From positions 62,001 through 126,000 of the forward strand of contig BLAL01000172.1 of NCBI GenBank assembly GCA_015698045.1: 64,000 nucleotides of DNA, given 5' to 3'. Shown piece after piece: positions 31,329 to 40,234 of the stretch. Numbering within the stretch: the stretch's first letter is position 1; every line of letters begins with the position of its first letter. The notes under the pieces were generated by a model. The model was given only the letters and a program-made list of their open reading frames with translations, made no database searches and had not been told where the DNA came from. A program made the translations under genes and the position numbers. The stretch is from Rhizophagus clarus. Taxonomy: Eukaryota > Glomeromycota > Glomeromycetes > Glomerales > Glomeraceae.

Positions 31329-31913
31329 ATGAGTGCTAATAGATATACTATTAATCTATTGACTGGCAGAACAATTCGTGTTGGTGGTCTAACATTCAAT
31401 CAGCTAGTTATAGAAGCATATGATTATTTTGATAGTGGATTGGTTTGAAGAGCAACTGCACCTCCACTTACAGAAACGAGAGAAAGTTATCTCAATATAG
31501 ATACTGGACGTATGGTTTAATTTGGAACTAGAACGTATTATTATTTAATTCAAAGGGCTATGTATAAAATAATAGAAGATTACTATCTTGTTCCTCCAAG
31601 ATATGCAGAAATTGCGCAGTCTAATCCGTCTTTATTGTATTTGCAAGATACTCAGGTAAGACTTGAATACTTGGAAACTACACGTAATATAACCCTTCAC
31701 CGTGCTAAATGGGATCGACTTAATCCAAGTTATAGGCAAGAGGTTGAAGAAGCATGCCAATTTATCAGACAAAGAGAAATAGAAGCACAACAAGAGGAAC
31801 AATCAAGAAGGCTTGCCGAACTTAATATTGCCTTATGCAGGGAGTGCCAAATGCTTGTAAATCTTAACGAATTACCTGAGAGTGGTCTTTGTGAAGACTG
31901 TAGTAAAGAATAA
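31329..31913 (+). pseudogene. Small protein with 2-cysteine-adaptor-like repeats, two stops
   Basis: One frame from ATG 31329 is interrupted by TGA (31446) and TAA (about 31518) and then open to 31913. INLLTGRTIRVGGLTFNQLV and LNIDTGRMV...FGTRTYYYL look like two copies of an N-x-x-TGR-x-I-x-x-G-G-x-x-(F/Y) motif seen in the 2-cysteine adaptor domain of large DNA viruses, though the two cysteines are not evident there. The C-terminus has CRECQMLV...GLCEDCSKE, a four-cysteine zinc site. Both stops are one C-to-T step from CGA and CAA. Family match is from memory and modest. Confidence 0.45.
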
Positions 31914-31969
31914 ATATAAAAACAGGTAATTAAATAATTTTATTTTTTATGTAGATAATTCCGAAAAAA

Positions 31970-32530
31970 ATGGTTAAGCAAATTAGAAAATACTGCCCAG
32001 TTTTTGGACTTGTATTGGCAAAGCCAAGAAGAGGCCTATCTACTATTGAATTTAGACGAACTGTACAAGGATGTGCTGATATAAATAGCTTACATGAAAT
32101 TATATATAAGCTAGTTAAAATATATAGATCGGTCTCTCTAGATGATGAACTTACTTTTACCTTTACTCAAGATTACGAGGAACAGTTAAATGGTATTGAA
32201 CCAGATTTTGAATCGATCAAGATTTGGCTACTTAAACGGATTAATGAGCTGAATAGGGATGTAGGAGAAAAAGCTTTATATGAAATATTATTTGATCTAT
32301 ATGCAGGTGTTGGTATAAATGAACCTTTTGCCGTATTTTATGATATATATTGTAACAAAGTGGATAATCCATTAAGCAAAAACTGTGTTTCTCGTGCATT
32401 GAGGGCCTTTGGCCTAGTAACAAAAATGTCAAAAATAGTAGTAGATGGCAAGGAAAAAAGTACTATAACTATAAATGCGACTAGAGAAGAGTTACTTGAC
32501 ACCTTCAGGAAGAATGGAATAGACTATTAA
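31970..32530 (+). CDS. Hypothetical protein of element B, possible winged-helix C-terminus
   Basis: 186 residues, intact. The C-terminal part (NPLSKNCVSRALRAFGLVTK, then a beta-hairpin-like IVVDGKEKSTITI and ATREELLDTFRKNGI) reads like a winged helix and resembles the DNA-binding region that follows D5-type helicases; the homology is uncertain. Its 3' end overlaps the convergent packaging ATPase by 26 bp. GGTAATTAAATAATTTTATT upstream is a variant of the shared promoter-like motif. Confidence 0.55.
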   Translation: MVKQIRKYCPVFGLVLAKPRRGLSTIEFRRTVQGCADINSLHEIIYKLVKIYRSVSLDDELTFTFTQDYEEQLNGIEPDFESIKIWLLKRINELNRDVGEKALYEILFDLYAGVGINEPFAVFYDIYCNKVDNPLSKNCVSRALRAFGLVTKMSKIVVDGKEKSTITINATREELLDTFRKNGIDY

Positions 32531-33779
32531 TTCCCACTTGTAGGATAGATTTCTTCATTAAGCCATCATCAAATAATTTTAAAAGTATTTCGATACCTTC
32601 TATTATTTTTTTATCACTTAGAGAACGCTCATTCAAAAGTTCTCTATATCTATTAAAAGGCATTATTGATACTGGGGAATTATTTCTAGTAACACAAACA
32701 TTCTTAATTTGGAATAGGAATTTCTTATACTCATCTCCAAGAGTACGATCATTTATTCCATAAACTTTTCTAAAAACATATTTAACCCAAATATCTGAAT
32801 TTTTTACCTTCGATAAGGCGTCTGGTATTAAGTAAAGTTTACGTTCCTTAGGAGAAGGAAAGTTTCGGGCAAATTCCTTTAACAAATTATTCTTTTTAGC
32901 TTCAGCTATTGCCTTCTGCCCATAAGAAGTAAATCGACATCTTAGATCGATCTTAGATGAATCTGCGATGATTCTAGAATCGTTCTTGGATGATCTTAGA
33001 TCGATCTTAGATGAATCTGTGATCATTCTAGAATCATTCTTGGATGATTCTATAATCATTTTAGAATCATTCTTGAATGATTCCATAAAAGTTTTAAGAC
33101 TAGTATCCCATCGAACTCTGATTGCTAAAGGGTCAGTTTTAGGGCGTCTCAAGTCAAATACTATGAATTCTTTACTCAAAGTCAGCTCATCAATGATTGG
33201 GGCAAGAGAATCTGACTCATTAGTATATTGGCTAATGATACGCTTTGTATCACTTAAACTACCATGCCCACCATGTAGAGAAATATAATTTACATTTTCT
33301 CGAATTGCTTTTGGGATGGCAAAGAATCTTTGGGCTACATAAATAGCTGAAATATTTCTATGCCGTCCATGGGTAAAGTATCCAGTTATTTTTTCTTGGA
33401 TGTTTTTAGGGGCATCCATTAAATCCTCAAATATAACTACAGTAGCAATTTCAGGGTCAAAGTCTTCTACATCCGGCATTTGGTGATATGAAATCACTCT
33501 AAAAGTAACGTCTTCATCATCATCAAAGAAATCCTTTACCATTTGCCATTTAGGTTCATCTAAATACCTAGCAATAAGGACTATTTCATCACAAAGAATA
33601 TATCGATTCCCATCCTCTTTGGCTTTTGCGTCTCCCATTAATAAATTAATAAGCATAGTAGTCTTTCCAGAATCTGAGCTACCAGCTGTAACAAGACGAA
33701 AAGGCCATGCTGGAGCATATTCATTTCTCTGCCTAGAATCACTATTATATTCATCCAAATTATATACATATAAGTCCAT
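32505..33779 (-). CDS. A32-like DNA-packaging ATPase
   Basis: 424 residues, intact. FtsK/HerA-superfamily ATPase of the type that loads genomes into capsids of Polintons, virophages and large DNA viruses. Walker A GSSDSGKT at 33-40 followed by TMLINLL; Walker B VVIFED at 114-119; a conserved SAIYVAQRFFAIPKAIRENV segment follows, with the Gln expected of this family. Residues about 230-285 are an in-frame tandem repeat (KNDSKMIIESSKNDSRMITD and further copies), a local expansion. The remaining 140 residues are not recognised. Divergent from the coiled-coil gene with only about 40 bp between starts. Confidence 0.88.
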   Translation of the reverse strand: MDLYVYNLDEYNSDSRQRNEYAPAWPFRLVTAGSSDSGKTTMLINLLMGDAKAKEDGNRYILCDEIVLIARYLDEPKWQMVKDFFDDDEDVTFRVISYHQMPDVEDFDPEIATVVIFEDLMDAPKNIQEKITGYFTHGRHRNISAIYVAQRFFAIPKAIRENVNYISLHGGHGSLSDTKRIISQYTNESDSLAPIIDELTLSKEFIVFDLRRPKTDPLAIRVRWDTSLKTFMESFKNDSKMIIESSKNDSRMITDSSKIDLRSSKNDSRIIADSSKIDLRCRFTSYGQKAIAEAKKNNLLKEFARNFPSPKERKLYLIPDALSKVKNSDIWVKYVFRKVYGINDRTLGDEYKKFLFQIKNVCVTRNNSPVSIMPFNRYRELLNERSLSDKKIIEGIEILLKLFDDGLMKKSILQVGINSLFHSS

Positions 33780-33818
33780 TTAAGAAATTAGTAGTATATA
33801 GTGTGTAGTATATTCAAA

Positions 33819-34515
33819 ATGGCATACGTACCTCCTACTGAACCTACTGGCCCACCTCCAGCACACTTAATAGCAATGGATATTAATCAGCTTCTTGATA
33901 CACTCAGAACTAATGCTGATGCTTTGCTCGTAGATGGCCGAATGACTGTTGGGCCAAATCTTATAAATATTAACAATGATATTAAGCATATTATTAGAAT
34001 GATCATAACCCATATTATCCAGGTTGAAGACAGAGCAAATCGAGCTAGGGAAGAACTTGATACTTCAACTGGCTTATTAAGGTATTTACAAGAACAAAAC
34101 ACTGCTACAGGACGTGAGATTCATGGTATTAGACAACGTCTTATTGCATGTCAAAATGAAAAGTATGGCATACAAAATGAAAGGAATGGATTGCTGAATG
34201 AAAGGAATGGATTGCTGAATGAAAGGAATAGATTGCTGAATGAGAGAAACAATCTGGTAAATGCAAATCGTAATCAAGCTAATCAATTACAAGATCAGCA
34301 AGTACGGCAAAGAAGAATTAGGGATACTTTGCAACAAAGAAATAATAGATTAACACACCAACTTGCAATAGAATGACTTACATCTAGAAACTTGGGACGA
34401 ATTCGTGATAGAATGCAAGCACAACTGGCTGTACTTAGAATTCAAGCGCAGTGGTTTTGAATTAGACAAGCAAATCCCATAGTCAACAATCCTTCTCCAG
34501 ATAATCCCCAGTAAT
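33819..34515 (+). pseudogene. Coiled-coil protein of element B, two in-frame stops
   Basis: Starts MAYVPPTEPTGPPPAHLIAM at 33819. Central coiled coil with internal repetition (NERNGLLNERNGLLNERNRL). The frame is interrupted by TGA at 34374 and TGA at about 34457 and closes with TAA at 34513-34515, exactly abutting the Gag start at 34516. The same gene order is seen in element D (2456-3331). Both stops could be CGA before mutation. A scaffold or assembly role is inferred from structure and position. Confidence 0.6.
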
Positions 34516-35988
34516 ATGGCTACCGTTGCAATAGGAATGCCAGTTTTTGCTGGAAATGATGACGATGATCTTGAGAGATTTTTTAAGTTATATAAGGGCC
34601 ATCTTCATAGTATTGGAGTTGATCCATCGGCTGATGGTGGTCCTCCAGCAGGTTGGGAAAAAGGTATGGGTATACTTCATGTTTGCTTAACTGGTCTGGC
34701 CACCAGATGGTATGATGCCAACATTCTTGGGAAGAGAGTTAAGCTTAGAAATATTCTTCTTAGTAATTTGCATGGAGATGAACCCACATTTAAGGGTATG
34801 GCTGGTAATGCTGGTGCTAATTGTCCAGTAGCTACATGGGTTGCAGGTACTGGTGCACAAGCTCATATGACTGGTGGTGCACCACTTGCAGGTGTTGCTA
34901 ATCTGGTTACTGATGTCTGGCCTGATTATGCATTAGAAGGGAATAGAAATATTTGGTTAAATCGTGCTGGTATGGAATTTACTAATGATCCTCTTAACCA
35001 CAATGTTGTTTGTGCTGCTGCTGGTGCTGGTGCTGGTGCAATAATTCCTGGTGGAGCTGGTGCCAGTCAACCATATGTAATTTCAGCTCGTCCCTGTCAT
35101 GTTTTTATTAAAATGCGCAATGATTTTCTTACACAGCAGAATGCTAGACGTCAGTTAAGATTTGGTAATCTTTTTCAAAAAAGTATGCCAGTTTGAGATT
35201 TCTATGATAAAGTTAGAAGAAGTGCTGAGCTATTAGGCTATGGTAATGATGTTTTAGTTAATCAGTTTCTAAGAGGTCTGAATGATGATTGTGCTATTAA
35301 GGCTGAAAGGATTGGTACTGAACGGGATATAGAGGAATTAGTAGGCCTTCTTGAATGGGTTGGGAAAAGAAAAGCTGAATTACGTATTGGTAAAGAAAGA
35401 TGAGAAAATATACAGTATCAAAGGGATAGACAAATTATTCCAGAGCAGTTGCCACCGGTTGGTCAGGAACCAGTGATTTTAAAACCAGTACAAAATCATG
35501 CAGTTACCCAAGGTGAAATGAGTCGATTATTGCAACAACAGGCTGAAGGTTTTCAATCCCAAATTCGCCAATTACAGGAGAGTCTTAAGGCTCGAGATGT
35601 AAAGCCAGTTTATAGACCTAAACCTAAACCTAAGCCTCAATATCAGGATGATTGGGGATTTTATGGACAGGATCCATACCCTGATGAAGGTCCTAATCTG
35701 TTTGATGAAGACATGAATCCTGATGATTTACAACAGTTGTTTGATGCTGTACCAGGTAGACCTGCTCCTAGAAATACATTAGCACAAAGATTAACTGTTA
35801 AGATTGCTAAAAGAATCGCAAAAGCTAGAGAAAGACGTGAAGATGATGAGTTAAATAGGGCAATGCGTGACCTTTCTTTGAATGATCATGATGATCCTAT
35901 GGATACTTCCAATGCTGTTCGAGGTGTACCTATAGAATTAGTTCAAGGTGAGAATGGAGAAATTATGCTCATCCAAAAAAAAAGATAG
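34516..35988 (+). pseudogene. Gag-like protein of element B, two in-frame stops
   Basis: One frame with TGA at 35194 and TGA at 35401. The N-terminus (VFAGNDDDDLERFFKLYKGH, GWEKGMGILHVCLTGLATRW) and DFYDKVRRSAELLG with VNQFLRGLNDD match the helical pattern of retrotransposon Gag proteins. A Gly/Ala-rich part (AAAGAGAGAIIPGGAGASQP) lies between, followed by a Gln-rich coiled segment, a KPKPKPQ stretch and a basic region (RLTVKIAKRIAKARERRE). No zinc knuckle is visible, unlike the Gag of element D. It ends at TAG right after a run of nine A. Gag assignment is inferred from pattern and from the adjacent protease. Confidence 0.6.
35975..35983 (+). promoter_or_regulatory. Candidate -1 frameshift site (A9) between Gag and protease
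   Basis: ATC CAA AAA AAA AGA TAG in the Gag frame; one base back gives AAG ATA GTT and an open region leading to the protease frame. Position and direction match the A9 site of element D (4940-4948). Confidence 0.5.
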
Positions 35989-36665
35989 TTTCAAATAAAG
36001 GTAAACTACCAGCAATTAAATCAACACCATCTAAATCGGCATCTAAATCCACTAAAGTGGTAAAAATTCCTGCTATTAAGCCACAAACAAACTTTACTAA
36101 AATGGAGCTTTTAAATCTCCTAAAACTTGCTGATATCAGAAAGATTATTTAAGAGATCGTCTATAAAATATTAGAAAACTATGATAGCGCCCCTCAAGAA
36201 CAACCAGCAGTACAGGAAGAGTATTCAGATCCAATACCTATGGATATTGATGTTGCTCGGTTGGAAAATACTAAGGATCTTTTAGCTATAAATGGAAATG
36301 TAAATGGGGTAGATATTCAGTGTTTAGCCGATTCTTGTGCTAATGTTTCTTTTATCCAAGAAGAAGCATGTCACGAACTAAAACTAAAAGCTGATAAATC
36401 CATAAAGCATAATATTACTGGTGCATCAGGGGATGGTGAGACGCTTGGTATAGTAAAAAATGTATCAATAAAGCTTTTACCAGGATGTATTATTAAAGAA
36501 GATCTTGTAGTTCTGAAAGGGTATAAGCATAGAGAAATTGGGTTGAGCCGAGCATGCCTTAAAAGGTATAATTATAATATTCATGAATCTCGAAATCATA
36601 TTGCCCTTACCTGCAATGATAAAGACTATTTTATTCCTATAATTCTGGATGCAAATAGAACATAA
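35984..36665 (+). pseudogene. Retropepsin-like protease of element B, one stop
   Basis: In the frame -1 to Gag: a basic linker (KGKLPAIKSTPSKSASKSTK), a TAA after IRKII (about 36148, one step from CAA), then from 36240 the protease region with CLADSCANVSFI at the active-site position and REIGLSRACLKRYN at the later hydrophobic-Gly position. DSC replaces the D-S/T-G triad, with Ala-Asn following, so activity is doubtful. Compare the intact DSGSD of element D. Confidence 0.6.
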
Positions 36666-36684
36666 AAAAATATATATAAAAGAT

Positions 36685-37356
36685 TTATTCAACATATTCT
36701 AGATAAGATTCATTTGGTTCATCAAAATCACTTGGGTCCTCTGAGTACTCTGATTGCCAACCTATATATTCATCAGGTTCATTGGAACCTAAGTCTACCC
36801 ATTGCCAATTTGCAGGATCGTCTGGATCTTCATCTTCCCAGTAATCTGATTGCCAAGCTATATCATCTGGATCTGAATCTGGTTCATCATAGATTACTGG
36901 AATTTCATAAGGATCTAACCCATCAGCTAGCATTCTAATATTATCAAGTATACAATCCTTTTTTTCTTTTTCTTTCTTATATACAAATCCACCTTGCAAT
37001 ATAATTTTTTCTATTTCTACCTGATACGCAAAGGCTTTTTCTTTTTTATCAGCCAATTCAAAGAATCTTTTGTATAGTGGATCTGTAAGAGTTTTATTCA
37101 TACCTGAATATTTTTTAATAGCACATTCTAGTTCTTCGTCACTATTTTTATAATCTATTACAGCTTTCCAGTAATCTCCTTCGGCAAGCTGATCAAGATG
37201 ATCCATAATGATATGAGCAATTTCATGTATCTGAAATACATCTATTTGCCCAAATGAAGTATTAACAATGTGGCCAGTTTCCTTGATTGGAGCATTTAGC
37301 CAATTTTCTACCCACTCTGGGGTTGCATTTAAGAATTTAGCAATGTTTGTATACAT
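36685..37356 (-). CDS. Hypothetical protein with HEIAH motif and acidic tail
   Basis: 223 residues, intact. IDVFQIHEIAHIIMDHLDQL (residues about 38-57) contains HExxH followed by a third His four residues later; HExxH is the zinc-binding signature of many metallopeptidases, but a downstream third ligand cannot be assigned. The last 80 residues are strongly acidic with a repeated IxWQSxYxEDxDD-like phrase (IAWQSDYWEDEDPDDP and IGWQSEYSEDPSDFDE). Lies between the protease (convergent, 19 bp) and the integrase (same strand). Without the motif it would be an unknown acidic protein. Confidence 0.55.
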   Translation of the reverse strand: MYTNIAKFLNATPEWVENWLNAPIKETGHIVNTSFGQIDVFQIHEIAHIIMDHLDQLAEGDYWKAVIDYKNSDEELECAIKKYSGMNKTLTDPLYKRFFELADKKEKAFAYQVEIEKIILQGGFVYKKEKEKKDCILDNIRMLADGLDPYEIPVIYDEPDSDPDDIAWQSDYWEDEDPDDPANWQWVDLGSNEPDEYIGWQSEYSEDPSDFDEPNESYLEYVE

Positions 37357-37390
37357 CTTTTAGTATATAATGGATATGTTCAATTTATTT

Positions 37391-37437
37391 TTTTTTGGAT
37401 ACCTATATATTGATTATGTTTAATTACAATTTTTTTG
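37391..37437 (-). promoter_or_regulatory. Candidate promoter motif upstream of the HEIAH gene
   Basis: Read on the minus strand: AAAAAAATTGTAATTAAACA then TAATCAATATATAGGTATCC, 35-80 bp upstream of the start at 37356. It is the closest match to the motif at 17725, including the ATATATAGGTATC part. Confidence 0.5.
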
Positions 37438-37462
37438 GGGGTATTTCAAAAAAAAATATAAA

Positions 37463-38560
37463 CTATTTTGTATCATTATAGATATGTACTAGATTGGGAA
37501 CGTCTTCTTGTAATCTGTCAGCTGGCTCCCATGTAGATTCGTCTTCTGGATAGCGTTCCCATTTGACTAAGTATTGGAGTTGACCCTTTCTGGTACGATG
37601 CTTAAGAATCCTTTCAGGTATATATCTTTCTGGCCGTCCCCTTATGACTGAATCAGGTGGGGGCTTTTCGTTAGCTGGAATAACCTGTAGTTCTTTTCTA
37701 GTATATGCACATCTAGATACTCCTAACCGGCCATGTGGTCCATCAAGTAAATATATAGGCGGTTGTTCAGGAGAAAGGATAAGCTTCTTAATTATACAAA
37801 CTTTTGGGTTCCATCTGATATCCCCTGTTCTGAACTTACCATGTAATTTTTTACCAAGTACTGATATAGGTTCATGAAGTTTAGTTCGAACTTGTGTCCC
37901 CTCTAATAGTAATTCTGTATTCTTGTCAATTTTAGGTGGACCTTCTGGGATTTTAGGTGGATCTCTTTGCCACTGCTCATCTACTAATCTTACTATATCA
38001 TGGAAATCTTCAGACCATTCCACTGACGTCTCACCAGTTTTTAACTCCTGTGCTGTCATTCTTTTGAGAAGTGGTTCTTGTATAGCCTGGATAGCCCTCT
38101 CTGCATATGACTGCTGTCTATGACGTCCAGGTTCGCCAAACCTCATCATAACTCCAATGCTATTAAGAAAAAAATCACGTATTTGTGAGTTAGTAAATTC
38201 TGAACTAGAGTCTGTTTCTAGTCTATGAGTAGGAGGTTGGATACGACCACGTTTATATATTTTAATAAATGCTTTTAATACGCTATTAGCTGTCTTATTT
38301 TTGATAGGCTCAGCATCTACTCGTCTTCTGGATATTTCTACTACTACGAGAAAATAATGGTATCCTTTGGGATCTATAGGCATTTCTCCCAAATCAGACT
38401 GCTGAGTAGCATTTTCTTTCCAGACAATTACTTTTGGACGTTCAGATCTTTTTTCCTTTAGAGGCTTTTGATAGAGGTTATAATGCTCTTGATCTTTAAG
38501 ATGACGTGCTGGTACCCCTGATAAATTATAAAATTTGTAATACTTCTCTAAAGGGGTCAT
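37463..38560 (-). CDS. Chromodomain integrase of element B
   Basis: 365 residues, intact. rve-type DDE integrase with D56 (QQSDLGEMP), D117 (LETDSSSEF) and E154 (SYAERAIQ), a D-D-36-E spacing. The C-terminus is a chromodomain (YIPERILKHRTRKGQLQYLV, KWERYPEDESTWEP, about residues 308-360), which in retroelements and Polintons can direct insertion to particular chromatin. Closely related to the copy at 1-1040, showing that A and B are one family. The divergent zinc-ribbon gene would be about 2 bp away but is now displaced by the foldback element at 38564-39550. Confidence 0.93.
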   Translation of the reverse strand: MTPLEKYYKFYNLSGVPARHLKDQEHYNLYQKPLKEKRSERPKVIVWKENATQQSDLGEMPIDPKGYHYFLVVVEISRRRVDAEPIKNKTANSVLKAFIKIYKRGRIQPPTHRLETDSSSEFTNSQIRDFFLNSIGVMMRFGEPGRHRQQSYAERAIQAIQEPLLKRMTAQELKTGETSVEWSEDFHDIVRLVDEQWQRDPPKIPEGPPKIDKNTELLLEGTQVRTKLHEPISVLGKKLHGKFRTGDIRWNPKVCIIKKLILSPEQPPIYLLDGPHGRLGVSRCAYTRKELQVIPANEKPPPDSVIRGRPERYIPERILKHRTRKGQLQYLVKWERYPEDESTWEPADRLQEDVPNLVHIYNDTK

Positions 38561-38563
38561 AAT

Positions 38564-39550
38564 TAGGGCTCCGATCGGTTCGGTTCAGTTTGGTTTTTGC
38601 AAAAACTGACACTGAACCGAATTAATCGGTATCGGTATTAATGATTACTGAAACCGATCGGTAATTACCAAAAACTGAACCGATTTACCGAACAAGTTTA
38701 GTAAAAAAAATGTTTCGCAACGTTTAGCAAAAAAAAAGTTGCGAAACGATTTTTTCTTATCAAATCATCCATAAAAAAACGTTTCACAACATTTTTTATT
38801 AAAGTGACAAAAAAAACGTTGTGAGACGTTTTTTTTATATTAAATCATTTTATAAAAACGTTTCGCAACGTTTTTAAATAAAAAGGAAAATAACGTTGCG
38901 AAACGTTGTTTTCTATATTAAATTTCCGATATAAAAAATGTTTCGCAACGTTTTTTACAATGTTCGCAAAAATAACGTTGCAAAACGTTATTTTTCATAA
39001 TAAATTGTTTATGTAAAAAACGTTTCGCAACGTTTTTTACAATATTCGCAAAAATAACGTTGCGAAATGTTATTTTTCATAATAAATTGTTTATGTAAAA
39101 AATGTTTCGCAACGTTTTTTACAAGTTCCGCAAAAATAACATTGCGAAATGTTATTTTTTTTATCAAATCGTTTATGTAAAAAACGTTTCGCAACGTTTT
39201 TTACAAGTTTCGCAAAAATAACGTTGCGAAACATTATTTTTTATCAAATCGTTTATGTAAAAAATGTTTTGCAACGTTTTTTACAATGTTCGCAAAAATA
39301 ACATTGCAAAACGTTATTTTTTATCAAATCGTTTATGTAAAAAACGTTTCGCAACGTTTTTTTTTTAACTACATTATTTAAGTTTTTCTTATAAAAAAAA
39401 CGTTTTTATTATCAGTAAATCGGTTCGGTAAATCGCAAAACCGATACCGAAACCAAAAGTTTCGGTTCGATAAATCATAAAACCGAAACCGCTCTGATAC
39501 CGAAACCGGTCAGTACGGTTCGGTAATTACCGAAACCGATCAGAGCCCTA
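38564..39550. mobile_element. hAT-type foldback element inside element B
   Basis: 987 bp. Ends TAGGGCTCCGATCGGTTCGG and the inverse of TAGGGCTCTGATCGGTTTCG; flanked by an 8 bp target duplication GTCATAAT (38556-38563 and 39551-39558), the hAT signature. The interior is about ten alternating palindromic units of GTTTCGCAACG and its complement. Element A lacks it at the corresponding position (1040), which confirms the insertion. No coding capacity; the minus-strand ORF at 39009-39194 is repeat. Confidence 0.93.
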
Positions 39551-39556
39551 GTCATA

Positions 39557-39916
39557 ATGTTTAAAATTAAAGATTTACTACTAGAATTCAAATTTGTGGA
39601 TATGACAGAAATATATTGTACAAAGTGTAGAAAGAAGACAGAAACTTCTTCAGAAGTTCAGGATATGACCGATAATGGTCGATATCAAATTCATGGTGAT
39701 TGTATTATCTGTAGGACGCATAAAAACACCCTTACTGGTGAAAATTGGGAGGTTAAATCACATAACAAAAGAGAGGTTCTGGACACTAAGAAAAAGAGAA
39801 AGAAGACGGCTACAAACAAGAAGGCTAAGAAACTTAGTCTTAAGATTTTGGATGCTAATGATAAAGTTCAGGCTTATATTAAGAGGTATTTAAGGGAGAC
39901 AACAAAAGAGAGTTAA
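39557..39916 (+). CDS. Small zinc-ribbon protein, DUF5679-like (second copy)
   Basis: 119 residues, close to the copy at 1042-1401 and with the same layout: MTEIYCTKCRKKTE, then GDCIICRTHKNTLTG (one Gly before the Thr is replaced by Arg), then a basic region (KKKRKKTATNKKAKKL). The four cysteines are conserved. The first ATG now lies in the foldback element's target duplication, so its natural promoter was separated from it by 1 kb; expression may be altered. Confidence 0.7.
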   Translation: MFKIKDLLLEFKFVDMTEIYCTKCRKKTETSSEVQDMTDNGRYQIHGDCIICRTHKNTLTGENWEVKSHNKREVLDTKKKRKKTATNKKAKKLSLKILDANDKVQAYIKRYLRETTKES

Positions 39917-39955
39917 TTGAAAATATGACATGATTTATTAGTGATAAATGTAACA

Positions 39956-40231
39956 ATGGAAAGACCATCAACCCCTCCAAGTACTTCGAGATTAGAAAGT
40001 GATGAAGAAGAAGGGATACCAGCTCCTACACAAGGTGATAGCTCTGTAAGTGAATATTTTGAGTCAATAAAATTGTATGCTATAGCCCAGAATGAGAATT
40101 TGGATCATATAAACATTAAAGTAGCATTTATTCTTGGATTAAAACTAGATTATGCAAAGCGTGCTAAAGAGTTTGGTTTTAAAAAACCATTAAAAGAGAT
40201 AGTTGAACATTTAGTTGGTGACCGATATTAG
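39956..40231 (+). CDS. Small protein with acidic N-terminus at the right end of element B
   Basis: About 91 residues from the first ATG (MERPSTPPSTSRLESDEEEG). The C-terminal two thirds (EYFESIKLYAIAQNENLDHI, VAFILGLKLDYAKRAKEFGF) is helical and vaguely Gag-like (a short SIKLYA...FILGL phrase); no family assigned. It is absent from the matching place in element A, where the TIR follows the zinc-ribbon gene directly. Last gene before the right TIR. Confidence 0.5.
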   Translation: MERPSTPPSTSRLESDEEEGIPAPTQGDSSVSEYFESIKLYAIAQNENLDHINIKVAFILGLKLDYAKRAKEFGFKKPLKEIVEHLVGDRY

Positions 40232-40234
40232 CTG

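Noticed and set aside
34516..35988. Double jelly-roll capsid protein
   Set aside because: The visible pattern (KLYKGHL, GLATRWYD, FYDKVRRSAE, QFLRGL) is helical and Gag-like; no strand-rich capsid pattern was seen, though this cannot be excluded without modelling.
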